DNA of 64,000 bases. Origin: Megamerina dolium. Its lineage: Eukaryota > Arthropoda > Insecta > Diptera > Megamerinidae. A program made the position numbers and the translations under genes. The stretch spans positions 55,590,508-55,654,507 of the forward strand of contig OY978528.1 of NCBI GenBank assembly GCA_963854835.1, read 5' to 3'. The notes below the pieces were generated by a model. That model was not told the DNA's origin. It ran no database searches and was given only the letters and a program-made list of their open reading frames with translations. This document shows positions 38,521-49,759 of this stretch, in pieces (the first letter of the stretch is position 1; each line of letters begins with the position of its first letter).

Positions 38521-39625
38521 TAATAATGGTTCGCCTTTTGTCAATGAATCAGCAAAATTTTTAAACTTCATAGTGCCACAAAATACAAATGTGTTGTGTC
38601 CGATGGAAAATAGGATGTTCAACGATGATGCTGCTTTTTGGGGCCCTTACAAATTGTATTATGAGAAAGGCATCGAAATATTTTTAAATTTAAATGTGAC
38701 GATCTAAAAGTAAATAGATGCGAAATAGATTGAGATTTGTACAAAAAGTAGTGTGTTCCCAGGCCCAGGCTGATTACATATCAAACAATATTCATATACT
38801 CCGAAGCCTTCTTCACAACAAACCTTGATGACAAAGTAAATGCCTCTGTGTTTAAAGGTAAAACCATCAAATATTTAAATATTTTGCTTAAATTGCTCGA
38901 CAATTATATACAAGAATATTTTCGCTTTCATCCCTGTGTATATTAGGAAATTTGGCTTATGTAAAGGGACAAATTTAACATGTAGCATAAATTACATTCC
39001 CCCTTCATGATCATTTGGTTATAAGCTGAAAAAAAAATAGTAAAAACTATTTAATCTTCAACATCATTTAAAATAGCGCGTGAAAGCGATTTAGCGCCAA
39101 CTTGCACACAATTCAACTTTTAGCTACAATAATAATAATAATATCAACAACTACAACAAGCCAACTCATATGATTTCCACTTTCACAAGAACCAGAAACA
39201 GTTTCAGTGGTAATTTAGTTGCAACGCATGTAACTGCAAATGATGCACACATAAATATACTCATACACGTACATTCTGAAATGTACACGTACGCAGTGAA
39301 AGCGCGATAATCAACAGTGAGAAGAATATGATTTCAACTTTATGTTGTATGCATGTGGATCTGTGTGAGAAATAATCGCGTAACAACAACAACAACGACA
39401 ACAATAATAAGTACGGAAAAAGTAAATAAATTTACACTTCTTATGTACATACATATGTACATACAAATATGCCACTGTGGATACCAGCCGGTGTGGTCGG
39501 TAACCAAATGCCACTAATCAACATCCTTTTCGTCACACCTATCTACTTTTCTGTCCCCTAGTATTGCAGAAACGCGCCAATTCAATGATATACTTGCTCA
39601 TCGGAAATAACAAAAGTAAATAAAT
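38521..39625. other. No feature recognised
   Basis: AT-rich sequence with an AAT run near 39128-39142 and CAA tract near 39384-39396; no coding signal. Confidence 0.5.
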
Positions 39626-39845
39626 ATAAATAAATATGTGGCACTTATAAGCCTCAACTGGCTTCTTGGCCAAGCTTCTCCTCCATTACTGTTGTGCGTC
39701 TTAAATTTGGACAGTATTAGAAGGGACCTACTTATTTTAGCCGGTTGCGAACGGCAGAACTGGTGCGACATCACTAAGCTTTGTCACAGAGTTCTTTTAG
39801 AAGCTTTTTCATGGCAAATTGTTACTGCCTGAAGAATTCGTAACA
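39626..39845 (-). mobile_element. SINE fragment, body and 3' end
   Basis: Reverse complement of the body of the 33228 SINE. It shares CATTACTGTTGTGCGTCTTA, GGACAGTATTAGAAG and TTGTCACAGAGTTCTTTTAG with the reference copy read on the minus strand. The tRNA-like head is missing, i.e. the copy is 5'-truncated in its own orientation. That fits LINE-driven retrotransposition. Confidence 0.85.
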
Positions 39846-40067
39846 TTCATTCGTTGCATCATTATTATCATATTGCAGTTCTCCTCATCGAATAAAAATC
39901 ACATAAATAATTTTTATTAATTAACTAAATTTTTGACAGGCGTAAATTTTACATGGGGTAAATTATAATTTTAGCAGTTGAAGTGCATGTCGCATATAAT
40001 TTACTATCGTTCCCTCGATTTTTGATGCATTATAACATACATCAACTATTATATGATATTATGTATA

Positions 40068-41200
40068 CAAGGTCACTATTTATATAATATTTCGCGATCT
40101 GGCAACACTATTGTCAATAGCTAAAATCTAGCAACACCATAATACAGTTTTTAGCAGAAACGTGCTCAAAACGTTCTGATGTACAAGTGCTATTTGTTTC
40201 GTTTACAGTGAGTTAAGAAAATCAATTTGGCCAAAAAATGAAATTTCAAGAAAGGTAGATTATCTCAACAAGAATGTGTCGATGAACTCAATTCTTTGTA
40301 TGGCGATAAAGCACCATCAGAAACCACAGTATATCGCTGGTATTGTGAATTCAATCGTAGTCGTAGTTCGGTTGCCCAAAATTGGTTGTTGTGTCACAAA
40401 ACATCGATGCAGTGCTTGAACTGATAATGCAAGATCGATATATCGTAAGATAGAGGCATCCATGCACATTAGTTTCACTTCACTACATTCGCTTTTGCTT
40501 GAACAGTTAGTTGTAAAAAAAAAATTCCAGTCGTTGGATAACTCATAGTTTAACAATAGCTCAAAAAAAGGCTCGCGTCGATTGGTGTAAGGAAATGCTT
40601 CAAAATTTCGACCGTGGTGCTTCAAAAGACGTGTATAAAATCGTGACAGGTGACGAATTATGGATATATGCATATGAATCGGAAACATAACAGCAATCGA
40701 CCGTGTGAGTGTTCCAAGACGAGCCAAATCCAAGAAAAGTTATTCGGGCCCGCAGCACATCGAAACAAATGGTGGCCTGTTTCTTCGGCCAAATGGGTCA
40801 TGTGGCCACTGTTCCGCTTGAGCATCGGTCAATCCTGAGTGGTACACTAACATTTCTTTGTCTTCAGAGAAATTCGCAAAACCAACCGCCAAAGACGAAT
40901 CTTTCTTCATCATGACAATGTGAGGAGTCAAAACATCGAATAGAAGACTCATCTTTTATATAATTCCGATTTGGCACCCAATGACTTCTTCTTGATCCCG
41001 AATATCAAAGGTAAACTGCGTGGTCGACGCTTTACGAGCGCCTTAGAAGCAGTTGAAGTGTTCAAAAACCTTGTTTTGGAAGTGTCTCAAGAGGAATGGA
41101 AAAACTGCTACGACAAATGGTTTGAACGAATGCAAAAGTGCATTGATCATCATGTTGAATATTTTGAAAGAAAAAATAAAGCTGTTTTCATTTAAAAATG
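40068..41200 (+). mobile_element. Decayed mariner-like element (DD34D type)
   Basis: + strand transposase remnant beginning near 40245: RLSQQECVDELNSLYGDKAP, TTVYRWYCEFNRSRSS, then linker and second helical part with shifts. The catalytic part has VTGDELWIYAYESET (first Asp, 40652-40654), FQDEPNPRKVIRARSTSKQM and VACFFGQMGHVATVPLEHR. FFHHDN has the second Asp at 40914-40916 and LAPNDFFL the third at 40983-40985. Only 22 residues separate the last two instead of 34, so about 12 codons of the core are deleted. The C-terminal frame from 40971 to 41195 is open and ends normally (LEVSQEEWKNCYDKWFERMQ). The left end shows TA followed by CAAGGTCACTATTTATATAA; I could not identify a matching right inverted repeat. 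Inactive. Confidence 0.85.
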
Positions 41201-42459
41201 TTTGTTATTATTTGCTATTCCCGAATACAAATTTTAATTCACGCACAAATGAATTATTTCTGTACTTGTATGCCGAATAAAAGATAATGTTTGAATTCGG
41301 TTTTCGTCGAATATATTTTATTTTTATTTTTCTCACTTTTTTTGTGAATAGTCATTTTGTACAAGCGATTTTTTGCTGATTTACCACTATCGAAATGCCT
41401 AGTGAAAGTTATCCCGAAGGGGGACAATTTAACCCATCGATAGTTGAAAGTGAAGAAAGTAGCAAGAGCTAGTGATTACTGTAGTTCGTCGCTAGTCACT
41501 CTCACTGCAGGGTATATAACCGTATTTATTTCCATACATTCTTACACCCATACATACTCGTATATATATATTATATATTATTGCTGGCATTTTTTTTTTG
41601 TATGTTGCTCTTTTCATTGCTTATCTACTGACATACCTATGTACATATGTGCGAATGTTGTACAGTATTTACTCATTCACTGCTTATGAGTAAGAATTGT
41701 TGAACCATATCACGTGCAACATAATTTTTCCATGTGAGTTGTTAAACGGAACACAGAGTCAACGAGTCAGACGACAGTCGACATACAGTCAGCGCGAGTA
41801 AATCTTCTCGATTTTCAATGCGAATGCGAAAACACTCGCTAAGTATTTGCAGATGCTGCATGCAGTAGCTTCCGAGTTTTGTGCCGATCCGATATTAACA
41901 ATGGACATCAATACACACATATGCATTTACATGTCATTTCTGATATATGTACTTTACTCATACTTATTGCAAGCTGACGGACTAGCAGACTCAAGAAATA
42001 TGATAGCTTTGATGATGATATGTGTGTGCGTGCGTGCGTGCGTGTGTGGGGGAGAGTTTGTGTAATAAGTGTAAAATACAATATATATGATGCACGTATC
42101 TTCAACATATCACACATATGTGTCACTTGCGAAACTCCGTTTAATACAGAGCAAATTCCAAATAATCCCTACTTCGAAAATAATACTTAATAAAAATTGA
42201 GCAAAAGGTTGGTTATTAAATATCATACAATATGTTAATCATTACAAGGAGATCGAAAAAATTGTGATAATTATCATAGTGAGTATGTAATCTTAATCCG
42301 TTAAGATCCGTGGACGTGAAAACACGCAAATATCTCAAATCCGTGTGTCTGTCTGGTGGTGTCATGGATCGGTATACAATTGTTTAATTTTTTTTTTGAT
42401 TTAGAATAACAACAAAAAACCACGGTTGATGACAATCCTGAGATTTTCAATTCTCTTCA
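41201..42459. other. No gene recognised
   Basis: Holds a GTGC/GTGT microsatellite (about 42021-42049). The segment 41740-41830 is rich in CGA/CAGTC words and less AT-rich, but I see no ORF or element ends. Confidence 0.5.
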
Positions 42460-42580
42460 TTGCAGAGAAGGTTCAAGGTCGGGTAGATTTAATTATTGGC
42501 GTTGTCAACTGGCCTGCAGCCGTTTTGACTCTGTCAGATTTTTTCTTGTAGGGTTACGGGAAATATAAACTGAAACCGCT
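42460..42580 (+). pseudogene. DD41D-type transposase remnant
   Basis: One frame reads KVQGRVDLIIGVVNWPAAVL, TLSDFFL, stop, GYGKYKLKP. This lines up with the third-Asp block of the DD41D transposases in this window (GRVISRRGDIKWPPRSCDLT, PLDFFLWGY at 45360-45450), keeping N/K-W-P, the Asp of SDFF and the GY after a W-to-stop change. Nothing of the N-terminal part was found nearby. It is a short, old fragment. Confidence 0.7.
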
Positions 42581-42825
42581 ATAATATTCCGTGACTCCAA
42601 GATCACAAAAAATGAATATGTGAATACCACAAACTTGTAATTGTCGCTTTAAGGGAAGCAACTTTGGATGATTGTTCTATAGCAATCTGCAGATTCTTCT
42701 TTTGCTTTTTTGTTTATAGCTACATAGGCGATTTTAACTTTCAGCAAAGAGACGACTATCATCATTTCCAATTTCTATACCATGGACCATGGACCATGGA
42801 TCAACGTTTTTATTCTGTAAAAAAT

Positions 42826-43135
42826 TATTTTTCGACATTACAACGTTTTCCCAATAATGACGAAAAAAGTAATTTTGATCGAAATCGTACTTTTCGCAAA
42901 ATTACCTTCAACATTATTGCAAAAATTTTCGAAATAATGTCGAAATATTTTCTCTTTACGTTTTCAACAATAACGGGCAAATATTTCCAATAATGTTGGT
43001 AATATGTTCAAAAGACTTTTAAAGAAAATGTTGATATTACTGATCATATTTCAAAAATTTCTGCAGTAATGTCGATAATTGAGATTATTGCAAATATTTT
43101 CGTAATAATGTCGAAATATTTTTGGACACTTTTTT
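42826..43135. repeat. Cluster of (T)CGACATTATTGC/GCAATAATGTCGA motifs
   Basis: Repeated, partly palindromic units: CAACATTATTGCAAAAATTT, TTCGAAATAATGTCGAAATA (both about 42910-42950), GCAGTAATGTCGAT and GAGATTATTGCAAATATTTT, TTCGTAATAATGTCGAAATA (about 43060-43122). Units appear in both orientations, so hairpins are possible. Same core as at 16.7-17.0 kb and 49.8-50.4 kb. Confidence 0.75.
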
Positions 43136-44490
43136 GAAAATACTGCGTATAGAATCGCTTACAAAAACTCACGGTTTCGTTCATTCCTTGAAGTGGAAAG
43201 TACAGTTTGTGGATACATCTACAGTCATATATATCGATGCAGGTGCAATACAGTAAGGTTCTTCTCTGGACTCCACAACGAGCCGTAGTTGCGGCCATAT
43301 TTTCTTCAATCTATTGTAAAAACTTAACCAAATATGACTAAAAATTTGGTAGTAGACAACGGAAGCTTTTCAGGATACTTCGAGCGATACTATTTGAAGT
43401 TTATACTTATCGACATCACTGAAAATTTTGTTAACTTAATTATGTCCATTTGAAATTGATGGAATATGCTTGCTGAAATATTTTGTATATCAGTCAGAAA
43501 CTCTCGTCAATTAGACAGAACAACTAAGTACATGCTCTACTTCATCTCATTCGATAAATAGTATGATGTACGTTACTATCATCACAACGTAAATATGTAT
43601 ATTAGTTACTACGATACATATCGTATGTATGTGTGTGAGTGTGTATGTTTATGGAGATAAAGTTTTATCATCATTTGACTCTGTCGGGTTTAATGTACTT
43701 TGCCATCAATTGTTCAACTATGATTACGAGGCGTCATGCAACTACAGTAAAATGTTGCTACTCAAACGAACAACAATAGGTAGCAGCAGCAGCAGCAACA
43801 AAAATATATGTGCAAATAAAAACAACAACAACAACAGAAAAAGGCAGCTCATCAAAATTACGCTGTACGCGTTGTGCATTAATTAATTTCGCACATTCTT
43901 TCTTGATGCTTTCGCTGTTGGGATGCCAACTTGCTTGTGCCACGTATCGCACATTGATACTGCATACGATACTAGGGTATGTAAGTGTTATGTCTGCTCT
44001 AGTTATGCTTCCATGCTGTAAGGTGTTGTACTAGAATTTATTTATGTATTGTACGTAGATCTAGGTGTTGTATGTGCAGAGGTATGTTTTGTGATATCTT
44101 GTTTCATTTGATTTTGTTGTGCAACAACATTTCGTGCAATTCACATACAACTCATACAACTGCACGTTTTACTCCATACACATAAATATACTAGTACAAT
44201 ATATATACAATACATCTGTATATTTTTATATGTTATATACATTTATTCGCACTCTATTTCACTTCGTAGCACTTTCTAATGCAATCAACATAATTTTGTC
44301 ATAAATTACAGATTTTCACTTTTGTACGCGCAACATTTTCATTCAAAATGTTTGCACCAAAATGCTTTCCATTTCTTTTTTTTTTTTTTTTTTTGTATGT
44401 CAAAAAATAACGTCTTCTCCATTCTTTTAATATTCTGAATTTGTTTTTATTAGACTATATGTTGGAAGTTTCTTGCAGTCATAACGTATA
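43136..44490. other. Non-coding stretch with simple repeats
   Basis: AGC repeat near 43782-43796, ACA repeat near 43821-43836 and a long T-run near 44377-44394. The frames 43629-43886 and 43810-44034 run through these simple repeats and carry no domain. Confidence 0.55.
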
Positions 44491-44492
44491 TA

Positions 44493-45721
44493 AAGGGTTA
44501 TCCATTTCGCGGTTTCAAAAGTATAGGGCTAGAATTCGACATCTGTCAAACTGAGTTGTTAAAACAATTTCTTTCTTTTTCAGTTCAAAGAAAATGGATC
44601 GCTTAACTATCGCACAATGCATTAAAATGGTAAAAACCTACTACAAAAATGGTGATTCTGCCACAGCCACATATCGTGCTTTAAGAGCAGATTATGGTTT
44701 ACATAATCGTCCAACTACGCAAGCAATTGGCAAAATTGTGAAGATATATGAAGAGACTGGATCGGTTACAGATATTGTAAGGCCTGTGCATCATCGTTTC
44801 GCTCGTACCACCGAAAATATCGCTGTTGTAAGTGAAAGTATTGCCGAAGACCCGAATGTGTCGATTCCTCGTCGTTCTCAGGAATTAGGACTGTCTTACG
44901 GCACATTATGGCGTATTTTGCATTTGGATCTACACCTACATCCATATAAAATCCAGCTCACACAACAACTGAAGCCAGCTGACCATTCACAACGTCGTAG
45001 ATACGTCGAATTTTCTTCAGCGACGAAGCACATTTCTCACTCGGTGGGTATGTTAACAAACAAAATTGTCGTATTTGGGGTTCTGAGAATCCTCAAGTAA
45101 TTGAAGAGAGGCCACTACATCCACAAAAAGTCACTGCTTGGTGCGCTCTTTGGTCCGGAGGTGTGATTGGACCTTACTTCTTCGAAAACGACGATGGAAC
45201 GACTGTCACCGTCAATTCGGAGCGTTATGGTCATATGATAACCGACTTTTTTTTGTCTGCTATTGAAGAATACGACTTAGAGAATATGTGGTTTCAACAA
45301 GACGGTGCCACATGCCACACAACTCGAGCGAATATGGCTTTATTGCAAGAGAAATTTTCTGGCCGCGTAATTTCTCGTCGTGGCGATATCAAGTGGCCAC
45401 CAAGATCATGCGATTTGACACCGCTTGACTTTTTTTTTGTGGGGCTACGCGAAAGACCGTGTTTATGCAGATAAACCTTTAACCAACATTCGTCACGTTA
45501 TGGCTGAGATATCGCCCAATATGTGTCAAAAAGTGGTCGAAAATTACCTCAAAAGAATCGATGCTTGCAACAATTCGCGTGGTGGTCATTTAAATGATGT
45601 AGTATTTCACACATAATGTCAACGTCCAAACTTTATAATAAAAAAGAAATATCATGATAAAAAATATTTTATATGTGTTTTATTTACATTTACTTTTGAA
45701 ACCGCAAAATGGATAACCCTT
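44493..45721 (+). mobile_element. Nearly intact DD41D mariner-superfamily element
   Basis: 1229 bp. Left terminal repeat AAGGGTTATCCATTTCGCGG and right repeat, on the minus strand, AAGGGTTATCCATTTTGCGG; the match continues through TTTCAAAAGTA, so the inverted repeats are about 31 bp with one visible difference. TA duplications are at 44491-44492 and 45722-45723. It contains one transposase gene (44594-45616). The best preserved DNA transposon in the window, and by inference one of the youngest. Its ends differ from those of the CAGGGTGATTTTT elements at 30059 and 51847, although all encode the same transposase type. Confidence 0.95.
44594..45616 (+). pseudogene. DD41D transposase, broken by two small indels
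   Basis: Would bind the inverted repeats through its N-terminal helix-turn-helix domains and cut and rejoin DNA at TA sites. The ATG at 44594 opens MDRLTIAQCIKMVKTYYKNG and runs as an N-terminal paired-type domain (ALRADYGLHNRPTTQAIGKI, TENIAVVSESIAEDPNVSIP, RRSQELGLSYGTLWRILHLD) to about 45010. A small deletion there shifts the frame. The catalytic domain then follows: FSDEAHFSLGGYVNKQNCR (first Asp 45022-45024), VIGPYFFENDDGTTVTVN, MWFQQDGATCHTTRA (second Asp 45301-45303) and WPPRSCDLTPLDFF (third Asp 45427-45429). The second and third Asp have 41 residues between them. A run of nine T (45430-45438), where eight are needed, causes a +1 shift. The rest (FLWGYAKDRVYADKPL to HLNDVVFHT) lies in the next frame and ends at 45616. 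All three catalytic Asp are kept. The DD41D class matches the rosa/VISITOR type mariner relatives; that name is recalled, not searched. Confidence 0.93.
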
Positions 45722-46003
45722 TACATAGTAATATGCTGCTTCTTTATAAACATCATGTGAAATTTAATTAGCTTCCTTCAGTTATAGCTCATAAATGTAT
45801 AGATGTAATATTTACTTATACCAGAACCGGTGATCAGCCAATTATTCATATACCTTATCATAATGATTCGACTATTACGAACTTCTCGAAGATTTTTCTG
45901 AAACTAACCCAATCGTTCCAGCTCAGAAAGTAAAAATTACAAATTGACTGAGAAGATTTTGAGAGTTTTCTAGAATTATTATCATTATTATCATTGTTGT
46001 ACT

Positions 46004-46290
46004 GGGTGCTGCAGCTTAGTGGTTAGTTCACTGGTTCAATCCCTGGCTGAAGCATAACTTTAATATCGAAAAGATCTCTATTTCCACCGGTACCCACCTG
46101 CGGTAACAATTTGCCATGAAAAAGTTTCTAAAAGAGCTCTGTGACAGAGCTTAGAAAAAATGATACCACAAGGATTTTACCATTCGGAATCGACTAATAT
46201 AAGTAGATCCCTTCCAATACTACCTTAAGTTTAACACACACAACAGTACTGGAGCAGAAGCCCGGCCAAAGGGCAATGAACATTTTCAGA
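46004..46290 (+). mobile_element. tRNA-derived SINE, second long copy
   Basis: The head GGGTGCTGCAGCTTAGTGG matches the 33228 SINE. Box B GGTTCAATCCC is intact (46033-46043), but about 24 bp between box A and box B are deleted, so the boxes are too close for normal promoter spacing. The body matches, with ATCGAAAAGATCTCTATTTC, AGAGCTCTGTGACAGAGCTT and AATATAAGTAGATCCCTTCC. The 3' limit is approximate. No clear target duplication was identified. Confidence 0.85.
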
Positions 46291-46834
46291 ATGCTTAGAA
46301 TTCTCCAAAAAATATCATAACTCAGCTAATTATTAAATGATTTTCATATATATCATAACGCAAGAAAGATTTTTCGAAAAAGTTATCAATTGCAGGAAAA
46401 TGTGATTTTCTAATTATAAAAAAAAATCATTTGTAAAAAATCAAATTAATATCGGGCGAGATAAAAGTTTTATAAAATATTAGTAAGAAGAGCATCTCAA
46501 CGCAGTTCTTTCTTTTGAAAAATAAAATAATAATAATAATAATAATAATAATATCATAATAATTATTGTATATTTTTATACAAGATTATCTTCTTATCCT
46601 AGGGCTTTTGTATACTGAGCTCTCGTGGTTCTAAGATGTATGCAAATGAAAACTCTCGCAAACGTTTTTGCAAATGTTTGCAAATGCTTGAACAATTCTA
46701 TGTAAGCCTTAGTTAAAAAGAAAATCTGCATAAATATCTATATGCGCTCAAACGTAGGTAGAGGTCTCAATCTCCAGACTTTACATACCCCGAGATTTTG
46801 GGATTTTAGGTACATGAGCTACATTAGTAATTGC
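46291..46834. other. Non-coding, includes a TAA/AAT microsatellite
   Basis: (AAT)n at about 46521-46552; the rest has AT-rich sequence and a few GCAAATG repeats (46660-46690). No coding signal. Confidence 0.55.
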
Positions 46835-47475
46835 TAATGAATTAGCCAGAGATGATTCTGTAGCAAACCCCATAGGACCAGAGCCATACTGTGGTATCAA
46901 CTAAATCAAGGATAAATAACTGGGAACATAACCTTAGGGTATCACACTAGGAATAAATACAACAACTTCGCCCAGCCAAAGGATTGGTAAGGCCTTTTAC
47001 CTACAACAAGGAACTACGCAATATGTGTAAAGCAGATATTAGGAAAATAGTAGGTTTTCTCTCAGGTCACTACTACCTGAAGTACCATCTCACCAAATTA
47101 CACATACTCGACGACATGGAGTGCCGACTCTGTCTAGAAGACGATGAAATCACAGAACACTTATTGTGTAACTGTATTGCGTTGGCAAAAACAAGGGTGA
47201 CCATATTTCATCGTGATCATTTGGATCCGTAAGTAATAAAAAATGCCTCTGCTAGGGACATTCTAAACTTCATCCGCAAAGCGGAAACCACACTGGAAGG
47301 ATTAGGAACATCTAGGTAGAGAAGGACCTGATGACATAAATTGCAACTAAACGAATAGGGTATAGTAGATAGTACAATTGTGATCAAGTGGATCACAAAA
47401 ATTTCAATGTAGTGTGACACAAAAGATCTATTAGGTCGCAGTGTCGGTCGGCATTAGGGCAACCTAAAACAAGTC
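46835..47475 (+). pseudogene. RNase H-type non-LTR retrotransposon, 3' remnant (LOA/I-like)
   Basis: Starts with ANELARDDSVANPIGPEPYC (end of an RNase H domain; the DELA-like motif reads NELA), then stops. It becomes open at 46984-47232: MCKADIRKIVGFLSGHYYLK, YHLTKLHILDDMECRLCLED and DEITEHLLCNCIALAKTRV. This gives a clear C-x2-C-x(8)-H-x4-C zinc knuckle after the GH..LK.HL block, the standard C-terminus of RNase H-bearing LINEs. A short readable extension (ARDILNFIRKAETTLEGLG) follows. The 3' untranslated trailer (about 47335-47475) has AAAGATCT and GGTCGCAGTG, the same word pair seen in the 12805 insert. Clade assignment is by motif only. Confidence 0.8.
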
Positions 47476-49759
47476 TCATGTGATTTAAACAAAAACTCGT
47501 TCATTTTTATTTAGAATTTTGAGGCCAGAATCGCGGTTGCAATTCCACAAAATTTAAATGTTTAAGAAATTTAATTCAGGTCTTTTGATTGGCGGAAATA
47601 TAATGTAACAAAATATCCTAATTTATTTTGTGTCAGTGAAACATATTGTATACATTAGTTTGTTTCGATAACAGTGCGATTTAGCTAATTATGATTCCTA
47701 CAGTCAAATATATATTTTGACAAATTCACTATCATAATATTTATACAACACATATTACTGCTAAGTTATGTAGCAAATAATTGTAATTTGATATGCTTTT
47801 TCTGCATATATAAAACATTTTAATATCATGGCGGAGGATAAATTCGGAGCTGCTATTTTCAGTTTTTTTGAACCAACACACTGTCATAAAGATTTGATTA
47901 ATAAAAACAAAAACACAAACAGTATCTTATACAATATGTAATATTTAGCTACTTCTCTAAAGGGTCTCTATTAGAAACGCCAGTTAGTAAATGCTTTTCC
48001 GAACGAAGCCATCAGCGCGTTGTATAAGTTCCTTTATACAATTATATGAAATATATCTATTAAATATATATCTTTAGTTGGAAAATTTTTAAAATTCATA
48101 AAGTTGTAATATGATCTTATTTGATCTTCTCTTAATTTTAAAATAGTTGTACCTCCTCGTATACGTTGCTATAAAAACTCATCTAAAACTTCAGCCATTG
48201 CTCGAAAAAAAGACTTTCGGTAATTAATTGCGATGTTAACAATTTAAATAGTAATTATTGTCTTTATTTGAGCAGAATATAAACAATTCCAATTAATCTA
48301 ACATTTTCTCTTAAAAAAGTGTAAGGTCTCTTACAAAAAAAAGGAACAATTTGAAACATAAATAAGCATGCGCGGATAATATATAAGACTCTTATATTTC
48401 AATACTCACATTCTCATATGCATAATATATTTAGTACGCAGAGCAATTCTCTTAATATTGCAATCAACTCTAATAAGAGCATTCATATTACATTTAACAT
48501 ACCTTTATAACAAATAATATTGCATATATGTTTTTACTTATACCTTTTTACATGTACCTAAATACGTTTTATATATGTATATATGTAGTACTAGACTCAT
48601 ATATCTTTATAGCCATTTATTCATATTGAAATTAAAAGAAAAAAATGATGTTGAATTTAATTTATGACTTTGCCTCATAGTCGTCCTTGCTATCGTCGCC
48701 ACTGTGTCATCTCAGCTTTTTTTATTAAGGTAATTGAATTAACTCAATAAAATAATTGAATTGAAATAAATTCAAGAAAAATATATGAGCATATGGGCAT
48801 AATATAATTTTACTTTGTAAATAAATAAATACAATATATAGTATGTAAGTATATTTTTCACTTCATTTGAGTGTAATGGATTAATTAAATTTTTAGATTT
48901 TTCTTTCATATGGGATAATTTCATATCAACAATGAACTTCTTTGTATCAGCATAATTTCATTTTCTTTGTGTTATGATATGGTCAGGTTTTAAAGATAAT
49001 GGTAAATTTGTGTTGTTTGGATATCACTTCAGTAAAATTGTTAAATGTGAACGGTACCTCGTTCGAAAGACACTTAAAGTACGCTTTTAACGACATTCAA
49101 GTTGTAGTTCAGCTAAAAGTCGCAGAGTTATGGCTGGTTTAAATCAAAATTTTGTAGAATTTTTGCTATTTAAAAAACAAATTGTTAATTTCGAAAGTGA
49201 TTTTTTTATAAGAAGTTGTAGAAATGAGAAATGGTTTCTATTTTTAGAAACTAGCCTTTTTAATTGCAAACACTCTAAGCCTAATAATACCGAGATCGGT
49301 TCAAATTTAATTGTTGATGATATTTTTTTGTAACACTCAACATTTTAAGTATTCAAATATGTGTTTTATTTGTCTTTCGAATGAGTTTTTGTTTATCACA
49401 CTTAACAGTTATAAACAACACAAGAACATAAATTATTACAAAGGTGAAAAGAATGAATGCATACTGAATGCATTCATCATATTGTTTAGGCTTAGCAAGA
49501 ATGAAATTGATATTTTTCAAGTCTCATCCTCTACTGAAGGGAAGAGTGTACTAATTTTAAGCTTTTAAGAATGATGGATGGGTCGCCTATCATTCTTTAA
49601 CGTAAGAATAATAAGATTATTTCTAAGTTGTATTTAAGACTCATTGTTTCTTCTGATTGGCGCATTATTAAACTATTCTCCTTTTTAGATTCTTAATTAC
49701 TTTAATTCCATATGTAGCATAGAGTAGCGATAAACCGTCCAAAGTGATTTCAATTTTTT
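47476..49759. other. AT-rich non-coding stretch
   Basis: No element recognised. The only frames of note are 49130-49333 and the overlapping 49311-49568. The second contains CFICLSNEFLFITLNSYKQH, which looks like an imperfect C2H2-type zinc finger start. It lacks the second His in proper spacing and has no neighbours of the same kind. It could be a decayed zinc-finger fragment or chance. Confidence 0.5.

Noticed and set aside
41740..41830. Possible promoter or 5' end of a gene (CAGTC-rich, less AT-rich)
   Set aside because: No TATA box plus initiator arrangement or downstream ORF that I could defend.
42779..42802. Three tandem CCATGGA units
   Set aside because: A short 7-bp repeat with nested CCATGG palindromes; too small to interpret.
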